A DNA stretch of 40,739 bases from an uncultured Bacilli bacterium (GCA_944350365.1 CALVOU010000007.1:1-40739), one strand, 5' to 3'. Shown: positions 1 to 7,452, counted from the first letter of the stretch. Notes: generated by a model not told the origin, from the sequence alone. Numbers and translations: made by a program.

Positions 1-76
1 GGTAACTTTATCGATGAAGCAGAAAACCCAGGAGGCAACGACTGGGACATGAAAAATTTATTTTTCATTTTGTTCT
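1..76 (+). mobile_element. Right end of an IS200/IS605-type tnpB element with omega-RNA scaffold
   Basis: These 76 bases align with the right end of the complete tnpB element at 28531-28604. They differ by a few substitutions and two extra bases in the last hairpin. Both copies share the hairpin CCCAG...CTGGG (29-48 here), the intervening GAGGCAACGA, then GACATGAAA, and end in TTTTGTTCT. The terminal hairpin is ATGAAAAAT/ATTTTTCAT here and ATGAAAAT/ATTTTCAT in the other copy, so pairing is kept although the sequence changed. The rest of this element, including any tnpB gene, would lie upstream of the window. In TnpB systems this stretch is the 3' part of the guide RNA scaffold, and the bases after it act as the guide. 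Confidence 0.75.
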
Positions 77-85
77 TCGTTTTAA

Positions 86-115
86 TTGACAAACTAGCTT
101 TGTTTTGACTATAAT
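86..115 (+). promoter_or_regulatory. Near-perfect sigma-A promoter
   Basis: TTGACA at 86-91 and TATAAT at 110-115 are separated by 18 bases. The promoter lies directly after the tnpB-element right end and drives the small membrane-protein gene at 146. The -35 box lies inside the stretch that would serve as the guide of the upstream omega-RNA. Confidence 0.8.
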
Positions 116-145
116 GGTAGTATATTAGGAGGGAGTAGATGGAAG

Positions 146-493
146 ATGGATAATAAGACAAATATAGAACAGCAAGTAACAGAAGAACAAATCCAGATGG
201 CAGAACCTAAGAAAAAAGAAAGAAAAAAGAAAAAACGTAGTGTACTAAGTATCGTTTTTAATATCTTAGGACTTATCATCATTTTAATTTTAGTTGCTGA
301 ACTTATTATTGGATTTTTAAATATGCAGAAATTAAGTGATGGGGAAGAACCGATCTGGTGTTTAGATAATAAAACAGAAGAAAAAGAAAACAAAACAACA
401 AGGACTTGTAATTTAGGATTATATCGTATTATTAAAACGGATACGGATAAAGAAACTAAAATTACTTTACAGCCATTCTTTTTAAGTGAATAA
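146..493 (+). CDS. Small single-span membrane protein, unknown function
   Basis: A 115-residue protein of unrecognised family. The N-terminal 30 residues are charged and lysine-rich (KKKERKKKKR), so they are probably cytoplasmic. A single hydrophobic segment follows at about residues 33-58. The C-terminal half is hydrophilic with two cysteines (WCLDN and RTCNL) that could form a disulfide outside the cell. The ribosome site AGGAGGGAG is at 127-135. The ATG at 139 reads only four codons before a stop, so the ATG at 146 is the start. It has its own promoter (86-115) and ends just before a strong hairpin, so it is probably a single-gene unit. Topology is inferred from the positive-inside rule. 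Confidence 0.75.
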   Translation: MDNKTNIEQQVTEEQIQMAEPKKKERKKKKRSVLSIVFNILGLIIILILVAELIIGFLNMQKLSDGEEPIWCLDNKTEEKENKTTRTCNLGLYRIIKTDTDKETKITLQPFFLSE

Positions 494-503
494 TAGATAC
501 AAT

Positions 504-536
504 AAAACGTAGAAGAGGAATTCTTTTCTACGTTTT
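504..536. terminator. Bidirectional terminator hairpin
   Basis: AAAACGTAGAA (504-514) pairs with TTCTACGTTTT (526-536) as an 11-bp perfect stem. It lies between the end of the plus-strand gene at 493 and the end of the minus-strand miniprotein at 537, and has A/T tracts on both sides. Confidence 0.75.
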
Positions 537-629
537 CTATTGGAAATAAATAATTACACTAGCGACCATAGAGCCAACCATGATTACAGTTAAGAATATG
601 GCCATGAATTTCAACATTTTTTTATTCAT
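537..629 (-). CDS. 30-residue single-span membrane miniprotein (Prli42/DUF4044-like)
   Basis: A 30-residue reading frame on the minus strand. It starts at ATG 629 with a GAGGTG ribosome site about 8 bases upstream and ends with TAG at 537. The product begins MNKKMLKFM, continues as one hydrophobic helix (FLTVIMVGSMVASVIIYF) and ends in Gln. The short basic N-terminus plus a single helix of this length is the architecture of Firmicutes miniproteins such as the stressosome-associated Prli42 of Listeria and DUF4044 proteins. The family name is a resemblance judged by eye. A good ribosome site and a terminator immediately after the stop support it being a real gene. Confidence 0.6.
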   Translation of the reverse strand: MNKKMLKFMAIFLTVIMVGSMVASVIIYFQ

Positions 630-730
630 TGATAAACACCTCGTACTTATTATATAAGATTTTTTTTTAAAAGTAAATTTATCGGTATATTCTTTTTATT
701 TTTTAATATAGTTAACTAGGTGATAGAAAG

Positions 731-1348
731 ATGAATATTAAAAAAATAAATAAAGACAAGCTATTGGCTCAAAAAAAGAAATATATATTTTTACTTACTA
801 TTATGGTTCTTAGTATTCTTGCTGGTATTTTATTTGTCTTCTTTATTAGTAGTGAAGATAAGACTTTGTTACTAGATAACTTAAATGGCTTTTTTACTAG
901 TATTAAAGAGAATAAACTAAATTATACAGATAGTTTAATCAATAGTATTTCTGCTAATTTGCTTTCTATTCTTTTGATTTGGTTATTAGGTATATCAGTT
1001 ATTGGAATTCCTTTTATTTTGGGCTTTTTAGTATTTAAATGCTTTGTATTAGGTTTTTCGATTAGTTCTATTCTTGTTAATTATGGGTTTAAAGGAATAC
1101 TTGTTGCTTTTAGTTATATTTTTCCTCATCAACTTCTTTATTTAGTTATGTGGCTTTTACTTACTTTTTATGCTTTATCTTTTGCTTGTAAATTATTTCG
1201 TTTACTGTTTTTAAAAAAGAATATTAATTTAAAAGAACATTTTAGAAAATACTTAAAAATTCTACTTATCTGTTTAGTTTCTAGTTGTCTTATCTCTTTA
1301 TTTGAAGTATATGTTACTCCTCACTTGATAAAATTATTTATTTTCTAG
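731..1348 (+). CDS. spoIIM: Stage II sporulation protein M (SpoIIM) family membrane protein
   Basis: A 205-residue polytopic membrane protein with hydrophobic segments at about 19-39, 74-100, 101-117, 122-160 and 174-195. The stretch LGISVIGIPFILGFLVFK followed by GFSISSIL and then FPHQLLYL is characteristic of the SpoIIM/DUF95 family, and the length matches Bacillus SpoIIM (about 215). In Bacillus, SpoIIM works with SpoIID and SpoIIP in septal peptidoglycan thinning and engulfment by the mother cell. The start ATG follows AGGTG by 8 bases. In B. subtilis spoIIM lies close to xerD (ripX) and deoB (drm), and both are found 4-5 kb downstream here. No spoIID or spoIIP is visible, so a working sporulation role is not proven. 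Confidence 0.82.
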   Translation: MNIKKINKDKLLAQKKKYIFLLTIMVLSILAGILFVFFISSEDKTLLLDNLNGFFTSIKENKLNYTDSLINSISANLLSILLIWLLGISVIGIPFILGFLVFKCFVLGFSISSILVNYGFKGILVAFSYIFPHQLLYLVMWLLLTFYALSFACKLFRLLFLKKNINLKEHFRKYLKILLICLVSSCLISLFEVYVTPHLIKLFIF

Positions 1349-1359
1349 CCAAAATACGG

Positions 1360-1365
1360 TATAAT
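1360..1365 (+). promoter_or_regulatory. -10 box of the mnmA promoter
   Basis: TATAAT at 1360-1365, preceded by GG. The -35 region at the expected distance is weak (TTTATT at about 1337-1342). Transcription would start near 1372, which rules out the GTG at 1370 as an mnmA start. Confidence 0.55.
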
Positions 1366-1385
1366 AAACGTGATTGTATCAGGAA

Positions 1386-1420
1386 AAGGTGGTGGCAAGA
1401 GAGAAATCTCTTTAAAGATA
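1386..1420 (+). promoter_or_regulatory. Shine-Dalgarno separated from mnmA start by a hairpin
   Basis: The purine-rich GGTGGTGG (1389-1396) is about 25 bases from the mnmA ATG at 1421, too far for ordinary initiation. Between them AAGAGA-GAAA-TCTCTT forms a 6-bp stem with a GAAA tetraloop (1397-1412). Folding it out leaves about 9 bases between the ribosome site and the ATG. The structure is visible in the sequence; the role is inferred. Confidence 0.45.
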
Positions 1421-2527
1421 ATGAAAAAAGTAGTTATTGGAATGAGTGGAGGAGTCGATAGTAGTGTAGCGGCTATTTTATTAAAGGAACAAGGTTATGA
1501 GGTAGAAGGGTTATTTATGAGAAATTGGGATACTTCTTTAAATGGAGATATCCTTGGTAATCCTAATTTAAATGATCAAATTTGTCCGCAAGAGCAGGAT
1601 TATAATGATGCTTTAGCCGTATGTGAAAAAATAGGGATTCCTCTTCACAGAATTGATTTTGTTAAAGAGTACTGGGATTATGTTTTTGTTTATTTTTTGG
1701 ATGAGTTAAAAAAAGGAAGAACTCCTAATCCAGATATTATGTGTAACAAATATATTAAATTTGATTATTTTATTCGAGAAGCTAAACGACTTGGTGCAGA
1801 TTATATCGCAACAGGACATTATGCAAGAATTAAGGATGGACAATTGTTAAAAGCGGTGGATACAAATAAAGATCAAACTTATTTTTTATCACAACTTAGT
1901 CAAGAACAATTAAGTAAGGTACTTTTCCCAATTGGGGAATTAACGAAACCAGAAGTTAGAAAAATCGCAGAAAAATATGGTTTAGTTACAGCTAGAAAGA
2001 AAGATTCTACTGGAATTTGTTTTATTGGGGAAAGAAACTTTAAGAATTTTTTGAAAAATTACCTACCAAATATGCCTGGAAAGATTGTTAACATCGAAAC
2101 TAATGAAGTGGTTGGTGAACATATTGGTTTAATGTATTATACGATAGGGCAGAGAAGGGGACTTGAAGTAGGAGGAACAGCAGAGAGATTATTTGTCGTA
2201 GGAAAAAAATTACAAGATAACATTTTATACGTCGCTTTAGGTGAAGATAATCCTTATTTATATTCGAATAGTTGTATTATTGATACTGTCAATTTCAATA
2301 GTGATGAGCGTCCAACTAAGTGTAGTGCTAAGTTCCGTTATCGTGCCAATGATTATCCAGTTACTTTAGAATATTTAGATAATGGCGAAATAAAAGTAAA
2401 GTATGATGCTGTAAAATCAGTTACACCGGGACAAGCTTGTGTCTTTTATGATGGAGAAAAATGCTTAGGCGGTGGTATCGTAAAAACAGTATGTAAAGAC
2501 GATAAAAAAATTTGGTATATATTGTAA
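1421..2527 (+). CDS. mnmA: tRNA-specific 2-thiouridylase MnmA
   Basis: A 368-residue protein that adds sulfur to U34 of tRNA-Lys, -Glu and -Gln using ATP and a persulfide donor. The PP-loop SGGVDSS is at residues 9-15. The two catalytic cysteines lie in NPDIMCNK (C108) and STGICFIGE (C200), the same arrangement as E. coli C102/C199. The C-terminal beta domain with TPGQACVFY is complete, and length is normal for the family. The open frame extends back to a GTG at 1370, but a -10 box at 1360-1365 would place the RNA start at about 1372, and MKKVVIGMSGG is the usual N-terminus, so ATG 1421 is chosen. No good ribosome site lies directly before this ATG. The nearest, GGTGGTGG at 1389-1396, is separated from it by a small hairpin. 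Confidence 0.95.
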   Translation: MKKVVIGMSGGVDSSVAAILLKEQGYEVEGLFMRNWDTSLNGDILGNPNLNDQICPQEQDYNDALAVCEKIGIPLHRIDFVKEYWDYVFVYFLDELKKGRTPNPDIMCNKYIKFDYFIREAKRLGADYIATGHYARIKDGQLLKAVDTNKDQTYFLSQLSQEQLSKVLFPIGELTKPEVRKIAEKYGLVTARKKDSTGICFIGERNFKNFLKNYLPNMPGKIVNIETNEVVGEHIGLMYYTIGQRRGLEVGGTAERLFVVGKKLQDNILYVALGEDNPYLYSNSCIIDTVNFNSDERPTKCSAKFRYRANDYPVTLEYLDNGEIKVKYDAVKSVTPGQACVFYDGEKCLGGGIVKTVCKDDKKIWYIL

Positions 2528-2548
2528 ATGATTTGTAAACTTTACTAC

Positions 2549-2576
2549 TTGATTTTTTACTTAAACGTGATAGAAT
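2549..2576 (+). promoter_or_regulatory. Promoter of the helix-turn-helix gene
   Basis: TTGATT at 2549-2554 and TAGAAT at 2571-2576 are 16 bases apart. The -10 box is preceded by TGA (extended -10). AGGAGG at 2583-2588 then precedes the ATG at 2600. Confidence 0.6.
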
Positions 2577-2599
2577 TATATTAGGAGGTTTGATAGTAT

Positions 2600-3364
2600 A
2601 TGGCATTAAATGAGTTATTAATAGAATTAGGAATATCTAAAGTAAGATTAGCAAAATATTTAGGGGTATCCAGACAGATGCTGTATAATTATCTAGCTCA
2701 AAAAAACTTAAATGATTGGCCAAAAGAAAAAGCCATGAAAATATTATGTCTACTTGGGGTAAATACTCCGGAAGAAATGGAAAATATTAAAGTGGATGGC
2801 GAATATATTATTCAAGTAGAAAACCGTTTAAATGATGGAGTTAAAGAGACGAACGGAAAAGAAATTTTAACCGATCTAAAAGGTTTTAATAAAAAAGAAC
2901 AAGAATTATTGACGGATATTATTAACTTATTAAAAGAAAAACTCGCTGATGATAAATCTAAAGATACATATAATAGTTATCGCTATCTATATCATTTTTT
3001 ACAGTCGATGGAGACAAATAAAGAATTAAAATATATTCTTGCTTATATGTCTAAATCTATGGGCTTTATTGATCATACTGAGTATGCTTTTAATGAAAAT
3101 CAACAATTTATTTTTGAAAGTATTTTATTCTCAGCTATGACATTATATACAAATGGTGGGGCATCTCGATCAAAGATTGCTGAGACGCATAAGCGCTTTG
3201 TACAAGAAATTGAACACAAAAAAGAAGAACGACTAAGCAGAACCCAAGAATTAAATGCAGCTAAGGTTCAAGCATTAAAAGAGCTAGGATATACAGAAAT
3301 TAATAATGAAAACGCAAAAGAAGTTCTAGAAAAGATTGCGGAAATTCAGTCAAGAAAAGTATAA
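2600..3364 (+). CDS. Helix-turn-helix DNA-binding protein, unknown regulon
   Basis: A 254-residue protein. Residues 5-35 read as a lambda-repressor/XRE-type helix-turn-helix (VRLAKYLGVSRQMLYNYL). The central and C-terminal parts are charged and helical, with a probable coiled coil near residues 200-225 (HKKEERLSRTQELNAAK). No ligand-binding domain was recognised. It has its own promoter, a canonical AGGAGG ribosome site and a strong terminator, so it is a single-gene unit. The terminal region (AKVQALKELGYTEI) is amphipathic and may mediate oligomerisation. It is presumably a transcription regulator, but the target is unknown. Confidence 0.75.
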   Translation: MALNELLIELGISKVRLAKYLGVSRQMLYNYLAQKNLNDWPKEKAMKILCLLGVNTPEEMENIKVDGEYIIQVENRLNDGVKETNGKEILTDLKGFNKKEQELLTDIINLLKEKLADDKSKDTYNSYRYLYHFLQSMETNKELKYILAYMSKSMGFIDHTEYAFNENQQFIFESILFSAMTLYTNGGASRSKIAETHKRFVQEIEHKKEERLSRTQELNAAKVQALKELGYTEINNENAKEVLEKIAEIQSRKV

Positions 3365-3379
3365 TTTAAAGAGAATAAA

Positions 3380-3415
3380 ATAGGGGAGTACTACTCTACT
3401 TCCCCTATTTTTTTG
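3380..3415 (+). terminator. Rho-independent terminator after the HTH gene
   Basis: ATAGGGGA...TCCCCTAT forms a GC-containing stem whose inner GTA/TAC can extend it. Seven T residues follow (about 3408-3414). Confidence 0.85.
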
Positions 3416-3822
3416 TCTATTTTATGTTTAAATTGAGTTTAATTAATGTTTAAGAATAGTAAAAGCTATTTATTCATAGGTTTTATTCGTATATTTATCT
3501 TATGCGGGAAATAATAGGATAATTAAAATTAATTATCTATAATACATAATAATATATACAATAATTGATGATTATATAGATATTTATCATTTATATATAA
3601 TTAGATTAAATATATCAATCAATGAAGTATAAATATTATTATGATCGACGTAGTGAATAAAATTAAGTATCTATTAATGTCTTTATTTTATGGGTATTTT
3701 TTATCTAATTTCCTCTTAAATGCAACTTCGTATAATTAATATTATGTTAACTTCTTATAATCAAGTATCATTATTTGTATAAAACCCTACTATTTGGATA
3801 TTTTATAAATGGAGGTTTTTAT
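3416..3822. other. AT-rich intergenic stretch without a recognisable gene
   Basis: About 400 bases of very AT-rich sequence between a terminator and the Cys-rich mini-gene. No open frame with a ribosome site, no RNA gene and no clear repeat were seen. It may contain the promoter of the following mini-gene. It could be decayed former coding sequence, but nothing recognisable remains. Confidence 0.5.
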
Positions 3823-3961
3823 ATGAATAATAATCAAACAATTCGTTGTCACGTTGCTTCTTGTACCTTTTGGTAATAGTAAACATGCTAATTATGTAAC
3901 TGATCAGGAAGAAACAATTTGTAAAAGTTTTCAATGTGATGAAAAAAATAGCGCTAAATAA
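3823..3961 (+). pseudogene. Frameshifted Cys-rich mini-gene (DUF1540-like)
   Basis: A GGAGG ribosome site at 3811-3815 precedes ATG 3823. The first frame reads MNNNQTIRCHVASCTFW and stops. Shifting by one base at the TTTT run (about 3867-3872) continues without interruption as FGNSKHANYVTDQEE, then TICKSFQCDEKNSAK and TAA at 3959-3961. The joined product would be 45 residues with the spacing C-x4-C ... C-x4-C. The RCHVASCTF and TICKSFQC elements resemble DUF1540 mini-proteins of Firmicutes, probably metal-binding. One extra T in the run explains the break. A decayed gene, a sequencing error and a +1 frameshift are all possible. Confidence 0.5.
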
Positions 3962-3970
3962 CGCTATTTT
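3943..3970. terminator. Convergent terminator shared by the mini-gene and deoB
   Basis: AAATAGCG, loop CTAAATAA, CGCTATTT, flanked by A- and T-runs. The stem overlaps the last codons and stop of deoB (minus strand) and the stop of the Cys-rich mini-gene (plus strand). Confidence 0.7.
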
Positions 3971-5130
3971 AATTTGTCTAAAAATCCTGTTCCGATTAAT
4001 GGTTGCATAGTATCGAAGTTTTGCGTAATTGTTGCCCCGATATTTGCCATCGAATCTAAGATATCTAGTTTTTTAGGTTCTTTTAAATTACGGCCAAAAA
4101 TAAGAACTGGTACATTTTCTCTAGTATGACCATTACCTGGGAAAGTTGGATCACATCCATGATCAGCTGTAAGGATTAATAAATCATCCATATCCAGTTT
4201 ATTGATAATCATAGGTATCTCTACGTCAAATTCTTCAATTGCTTTGGCATAGCCTTCTAAATCCCTTTTATGACCATATTCTTGATCAAAGTCATTTAAG
4301 TTACATACACATAAACCGGTAAAATTCTTTCCCATAATATCTGTTAATTTATTAATTGCTTCAGAATTATCCTTCGCTTTAATCTTTTTGGTAATCCCTT
4401 CTCCATCGAAAACATCGGCAATTTTACCAATAGATATAACAGAAAATCCTTTTTCGCTTAGTAAGTTAAAGATACTTTTGGTTGGTGGTTTAACAGCATA
4501 TTCACACTTTTCATTAGTAAATTTAAAATTACCAGACTTTCCCGTAAATACTCGAGCAATTACTCTACCTACTTTTAATTCTTCAGTTAAAGTAATCTGC
4601 CTAATTTTTGTTGCATACTCGTATAATTTTGCGACTGGAATCACGTCTTCATGAGCCGCAATACATAAATTAGAGCCATTAGAAGTATAAAGAATTAAGA
4701 ATCCATATTCTAGTTGTCTTTCGCCAAGTTCATTGATGATATCTAATCCATTCGCATTTTTATTTCCAATTACTCGGCGTTGCGTAATATTTTCGATTTG
4801 GTCTAATAGTTCTCTAGGAAAACCATTTTCTGTAAATTGTTTAAATGGTACTAAGTTTCTAACGCCCATTAATTCATAATGTCCAGTCAAAGTATCTTTA
4901 CCAGGATTAGTTGGTCTTGCGATGGTATAATAAGCTTCCACATTTGGATTTTCATCCATGTTTAGAGTATTTAAAAACCCTAATTTTTGCAGATTTGGGA
5001 CAAAAAGATCATAATTTTCTTTAATATGACCGAGTGTATTGGCTCCTTGATCTCCGTAATTATTGGCATCTAATGCCTCCCCTACTCCTAAGGAATCCAT
5101 CACTACTAAAAATATTCGTTTAAATTTCAT
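3964..5130 (-). CDS. deoB: Phosphopentomutase DeoB
   Basis: A 388-residue enzyme that interconverts ribose-1-phosphate or deoxyribose-1-phosphate with the 5-phosphates in nucleoside salvage. It belongs to the alkaline-phosphatase superfamily. The N-terminal metal site VVMDSLGVGEALDA, the acceptor region GKDTLTGHYE and the C-terminal metal ligands TADHGCDPTFPGNGHTRE are all present, and length is typical. Upstream xerD ends at 5132, two bases before this start. An alternative ATG at 5139 overlaps xerD by 8 bases, but its AGGA ribosome site is only 2 bases away, so the ATG at 5130 (spacing 11) is preferred. The xerD-deoB pair is the ripX-drm order of B. subtilis and suggests translational coupling. 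Confidence 0.95.
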   Translation of the reverse strand: MKFKRIFLVVMDSLGVGEALDANNYGDQGANTLGHIKENYDLFVPNLQKLGFLNTLNMDENPNVEAYYTIARPTNPGKDTLTGHYELMGVRNLVPFKQFTENGFPRELLDQIENITQRRVIGNKNANGLDIINELGERQLEYGFLILYTSNGSNLCIAAHEDVIPVAKLYEYATKIRQITLTEELKVGRVIARVFTGKSGNFKFTNEKCEYAVKPPTKSIFNLLSEKGFSVISIGKIADVFDGEGITKKIKAKDNSEAINKLTDIMGKNFTGLCVCNLNDFDQEYGHKRDLEGYAKAIEEFDVEIPMIINKLDMDDLLILTADHGCDPTFPGNGHTRENVPVLIFGRNLKEPKKLDILDSMANIGATITQNFDTMQPLIGTGFLDKLK

Positions 5131-5131
5131 T

Positions 5132-6037
5132 TTATTCATCGTCCTTTCTTGGGTGGTATTCTTCGTAATCTTTTCTTACTTTTTGATTCGTAATATGCGT
5201 ATAAATTCTCGTTGTCGCAATATCACTATGACCAAGCATCTCTTGAATTACTCTAAGATCTGCCCCATTTTCTAATAAATGCGTCGCAAAACTGTGGCGT
5301 AGAGTATGTGGCGAGACATTAGGATTTAAATTCTTTTTGATTAATAATTCTTTTAGTATTTTGAAAAATCCTTGTCGTGATATTGGTTTTCCATGATTAT
5401 TTAAAAATAATTCTGAATAATTACTACTCTTCTTTTTCTCTAAAAGTGGTCTTTTTTCTAAATAGAGATGAAGAGAAGAGATAATATAATCATTAATCGG
5501 TACAATTCTTTCTTTTCTACCCTTTCCTGTACATCTTACTGTACAGTTTGTAAGATCGATATCATTTAGGGTTAAACTGAGTAATTCGCTAATACGAAGT
5601 CCAGTTCCGTATAGTAATTCTAACATAGCTTTATTACGATAGTCAAATGGAGTATTTAAAGGAATATCTAATAATTCATCCACTTCTTCTACGGTTAAGG
5701 TGTTAGGTAGTTGTTTTTTTAATTTAGGTCTTTCAATGTTCTTGGATACATCTTCTTTTAAATAACCAATTTTTAAAAAGTATTTATGAAAGTTTTTAAT
5801 TGTCGTTATCGCATGGGCAATCGATTGGGGGCTAATTTCTTGTCTTTTTAGCGATTCTAAATATTTAGTAATATGGTCAAATTTTACTTCTTTAATATCC
5901 GTGATATTATGCTGTTGTTTTAAAAAGTTGCAGTATTTTTCTAATTCTAGGCGGTAAGATTCTTTCGTGTTCATTGTTAAATGTTGTTCAATTAAGACAT
6001 ATTGTAAATAACTTTCTCTTTCTTTATCTAATTTCAT
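5132..6037 (-). CDS. xerD: Site-specific tyrosine recombinase XerD
   Basis: A 301-residue integrase-fold recombinase of the size of XerC/XerD, which resolve chromosome dimers at dif during division. The N-terminal SAM-like core-binding domain covers about residues 1-90. All catalytic residues are visible: R148 (GTGLRISE), K172 (GKGRKER), H244 and R247 (HTLRHSF), H270 (LGHSD) and Y279 (TRIYTH). XerD is preferred over XerC because of the B. subtilis-like neighbour deoB. No att-like repeats or phage genes are adjacent, so this is a housekeeping recombinase rather than an integrase. The ribosome site GGGGAAG precedes the ATG, and a promoter with an extended -10 lies just upstream. Confidence 0.92.
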   Translation of the reverse strand: MKLDKERESYLQYVLIEQHLTMNTKESYRLELEKYCNFLKQQHNITDIKEVKFDHITKYLESLKRQEISPQSIAHAITTIKNFHKYFLKIGYLKEDVSKNIERPKLKKQLPNTLTVEEVDELLDIPLNTPFDYRNKAMLELLYGTGLRISELLSLTLNDIDLTNCTVRCTGKGRKERIVPINDYIISSLHLYLEKRPLLEKKKSSNYSELFLNNHGKPISRQGFFKILKELLIKKNLNPNVSPHTLRHSFATHLLENGADLRVIQEMLGHSDIATTRIYTHITNQKVRKDYEEYHPRKDDE

Positions 6038-6060
6038 AGTACTTCCCCCACTACATTTGT

Positions 6061-6069
6061 ATTATACCA
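6061..6069 (-). promoter_or_regulatory. Extended -10 promoter of xerD-deoB
   Basis: On the minus strand TGGTATAAT (TATAAT at 6066-6061) lies about 25 bases upstream of the xerD ATG. The -35 region is weak, as expected for an extended -10 promoter. Confidence 0.6.
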
Positions 6070-6212
6070 TATTTTAGCTCACTACGGTTAATGTGTTATA
6101 GAATTTTACTTAGTTTTTTGGTAGAATAATATTAGCGGGTTTTTAAATCGATTATGGGTAGTTATTTATCCTAAAAGCTTATGGGAAAATACAGAAAGGA
6201 AGTTGCGATGCT

Positions 6213-7451
6213 ATGAATAAACCTTTAGCTTTAAAATTAACGCCTAATTCTATTGATGAAGTCATTGGACAAAAACATTTATTAGGAAAAGGAAAAATAT
6301 TACGTAATTTAGTAGAAAATAAGAAGATATTTTCGATGATTTTATACGGAAAGCCTGGTATAGGTAAAACTACGATCGCAACCGCTATTGTGAAAGATTT
6401 AGGAGTTAGATATCGTTTTTTAAATGCTACGATCAATAATAAGAAAGATTTTGATGTCGTAGTTGAAGAAGCTAAGATGTATGATGGAATTGTCTTGATT
6501 ATGGATGAGATTCATCGTTTAAATAAAGATAAACAAGATTTATTACTTCCACAATTAGAAAGTGGTTTAATTACATTAATTGGGATGACGACTTCTAATC
6601 CTTATTTTAAAATTAATCCTGCGATTCGTAGTCGTTGTCAGATTTTTGAATTACAGGATTTATCTTATGAAGATATCGTTGAGGGACTTCATCGTGCCAT
6701 AAAACACCCGGATTTAACTGGAATTGAAATTACTGAGGACGCGATTTCTTATATTGCCCATTTAGCCGGTAATGATTTACGGTACGCTTATAATTTATTA
6801 GAGATGGCTTTTTATGCGACGAAAGATAAAAAAGTTACTTTAGAGTTATTACAAAGTATCAGTAATAAACCGATAATGATTTCTGATAAGGACGAGTCTG
6901 GTCATTATGATTTACTCAGTGCGTTTCAGAAATCTATTCGTGGCAGTGATGTCGATGCGGCACTACACTATTTAGCTCGTTTAATTGCAGTTGGTGACTT
7001 GGATAGTATTTATCGACGAATGAGTGTCATTTGTTATGAAGATATTGGTTTAGCTAATCCCGATATGGGACCTCGGGTAATGGCTGCGATTTCAGCGAGT
7101 GAATTAGTGGGACTTCCTGAAGCGAGAATTCCTCTTTCTGAAGTGGTGATTGAGCTTGCGTTATCTCCTAAATCCAATACCGCACATGTTTCCTTAGATA
7201 AAGCGTTAGAAGATGTCGAGACTGGTCGTTGTGGCGATATTCCAGAGACCATTAAGATTCACTCTACTATTTATAAATATCCTCACGATTATCCCAATAA
7301 TTTTGTCGTTCAACAGTATTTACCAGATAACTTAGTGGGGAAAAAATATTATTTACCGAAAGATACTTCTCCTAATGAAAGGATGCTTGGGCAAATTAGA
7401 GAGAAATTGGATCGCTTAAAAGAAAAAGAAAATCAGCAGAAGGAGGGATAG
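6213..7451 (+). CDS. rarA: Replication-associated recombination protein A (RarA/MgsA), AAA+ ATPase
   Basis: A 412-residue clamp-loader-like AAA+ ATPase acting at stalled or collapsed replication forks, homologous to E. coli RarA and eukaryotic WRNIP1. Walker A GKPGIGKT is at residues 46-53 and Walker B LIMDEIHR at 95-102. Sensor 1 is in MTTSNPYFKINPAIRSR, including the arginine finger (AIRSRC). The C-terminal MgsA oligomerisation region carries the typical MSVICYEDIGLANPDM. Length is near the family norm. The ribosome site AAAGGAAG stands 10 bases before the ATG. The gene ends in AAGGAGGGATAG, where the stop codon overlaps the ribosome site of the next gene, so the two are coupled. Confidence 0.95.
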   Translation: MNKPLALKLTPNSIDEVIGQKHLLGKGKILRNLVENKKIFSMILYGKPGIGKTTIATAIVKDLGVRYRFLNATINNKKDFDVVVEEAKMYDGIVLIMDEIHRLNKDKQDLLLPQLESGLITLIGMTTSNPYFKINPAIRSRCQIFELQDLSYEDIVEGLHRAIKHPDLTGIEITEDAISYIAHLAGNDLRYAYNLLEMAFYATKDKKVTLELLQSISNKPIMISDKDESGHYDLLSAFQKSIRGSDVDAALHYLARLIAVGDLDSIYRRMSVICYEDIGLANPDMGPRVMAAISASELVGLPEARIPLSEVVIELALSPKSNTAHVSLDKALEDVETGRCGDIPETIKIHSTIYKYPHDYPNNFVVQQYLPDNLVGKKYYLPKDTSPNERMLGQIREKLDRLKEKENQQKEG

Positions 7452-7452
7452 T

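Noticed and set aside
1370-1420. GTG at 1370 as mnmA start
   Set aside because: A -10 box at 1360-1365 puts the RNA start near 1372, and the extra residues do not match the MnmA N-terminus.
3416-3822. Possible replication-origin-like AT-rich region
   Set aside because: No DnaA-box cluster (TTATCCACA-like) and no dnaA or dnaN nearby.
5132-6037. Phage-type integrase
   Set aside because: Size, catalytic residues and the deoB neighbour fit housekeeping XerD, and no att-like repeats or phage genes are near.
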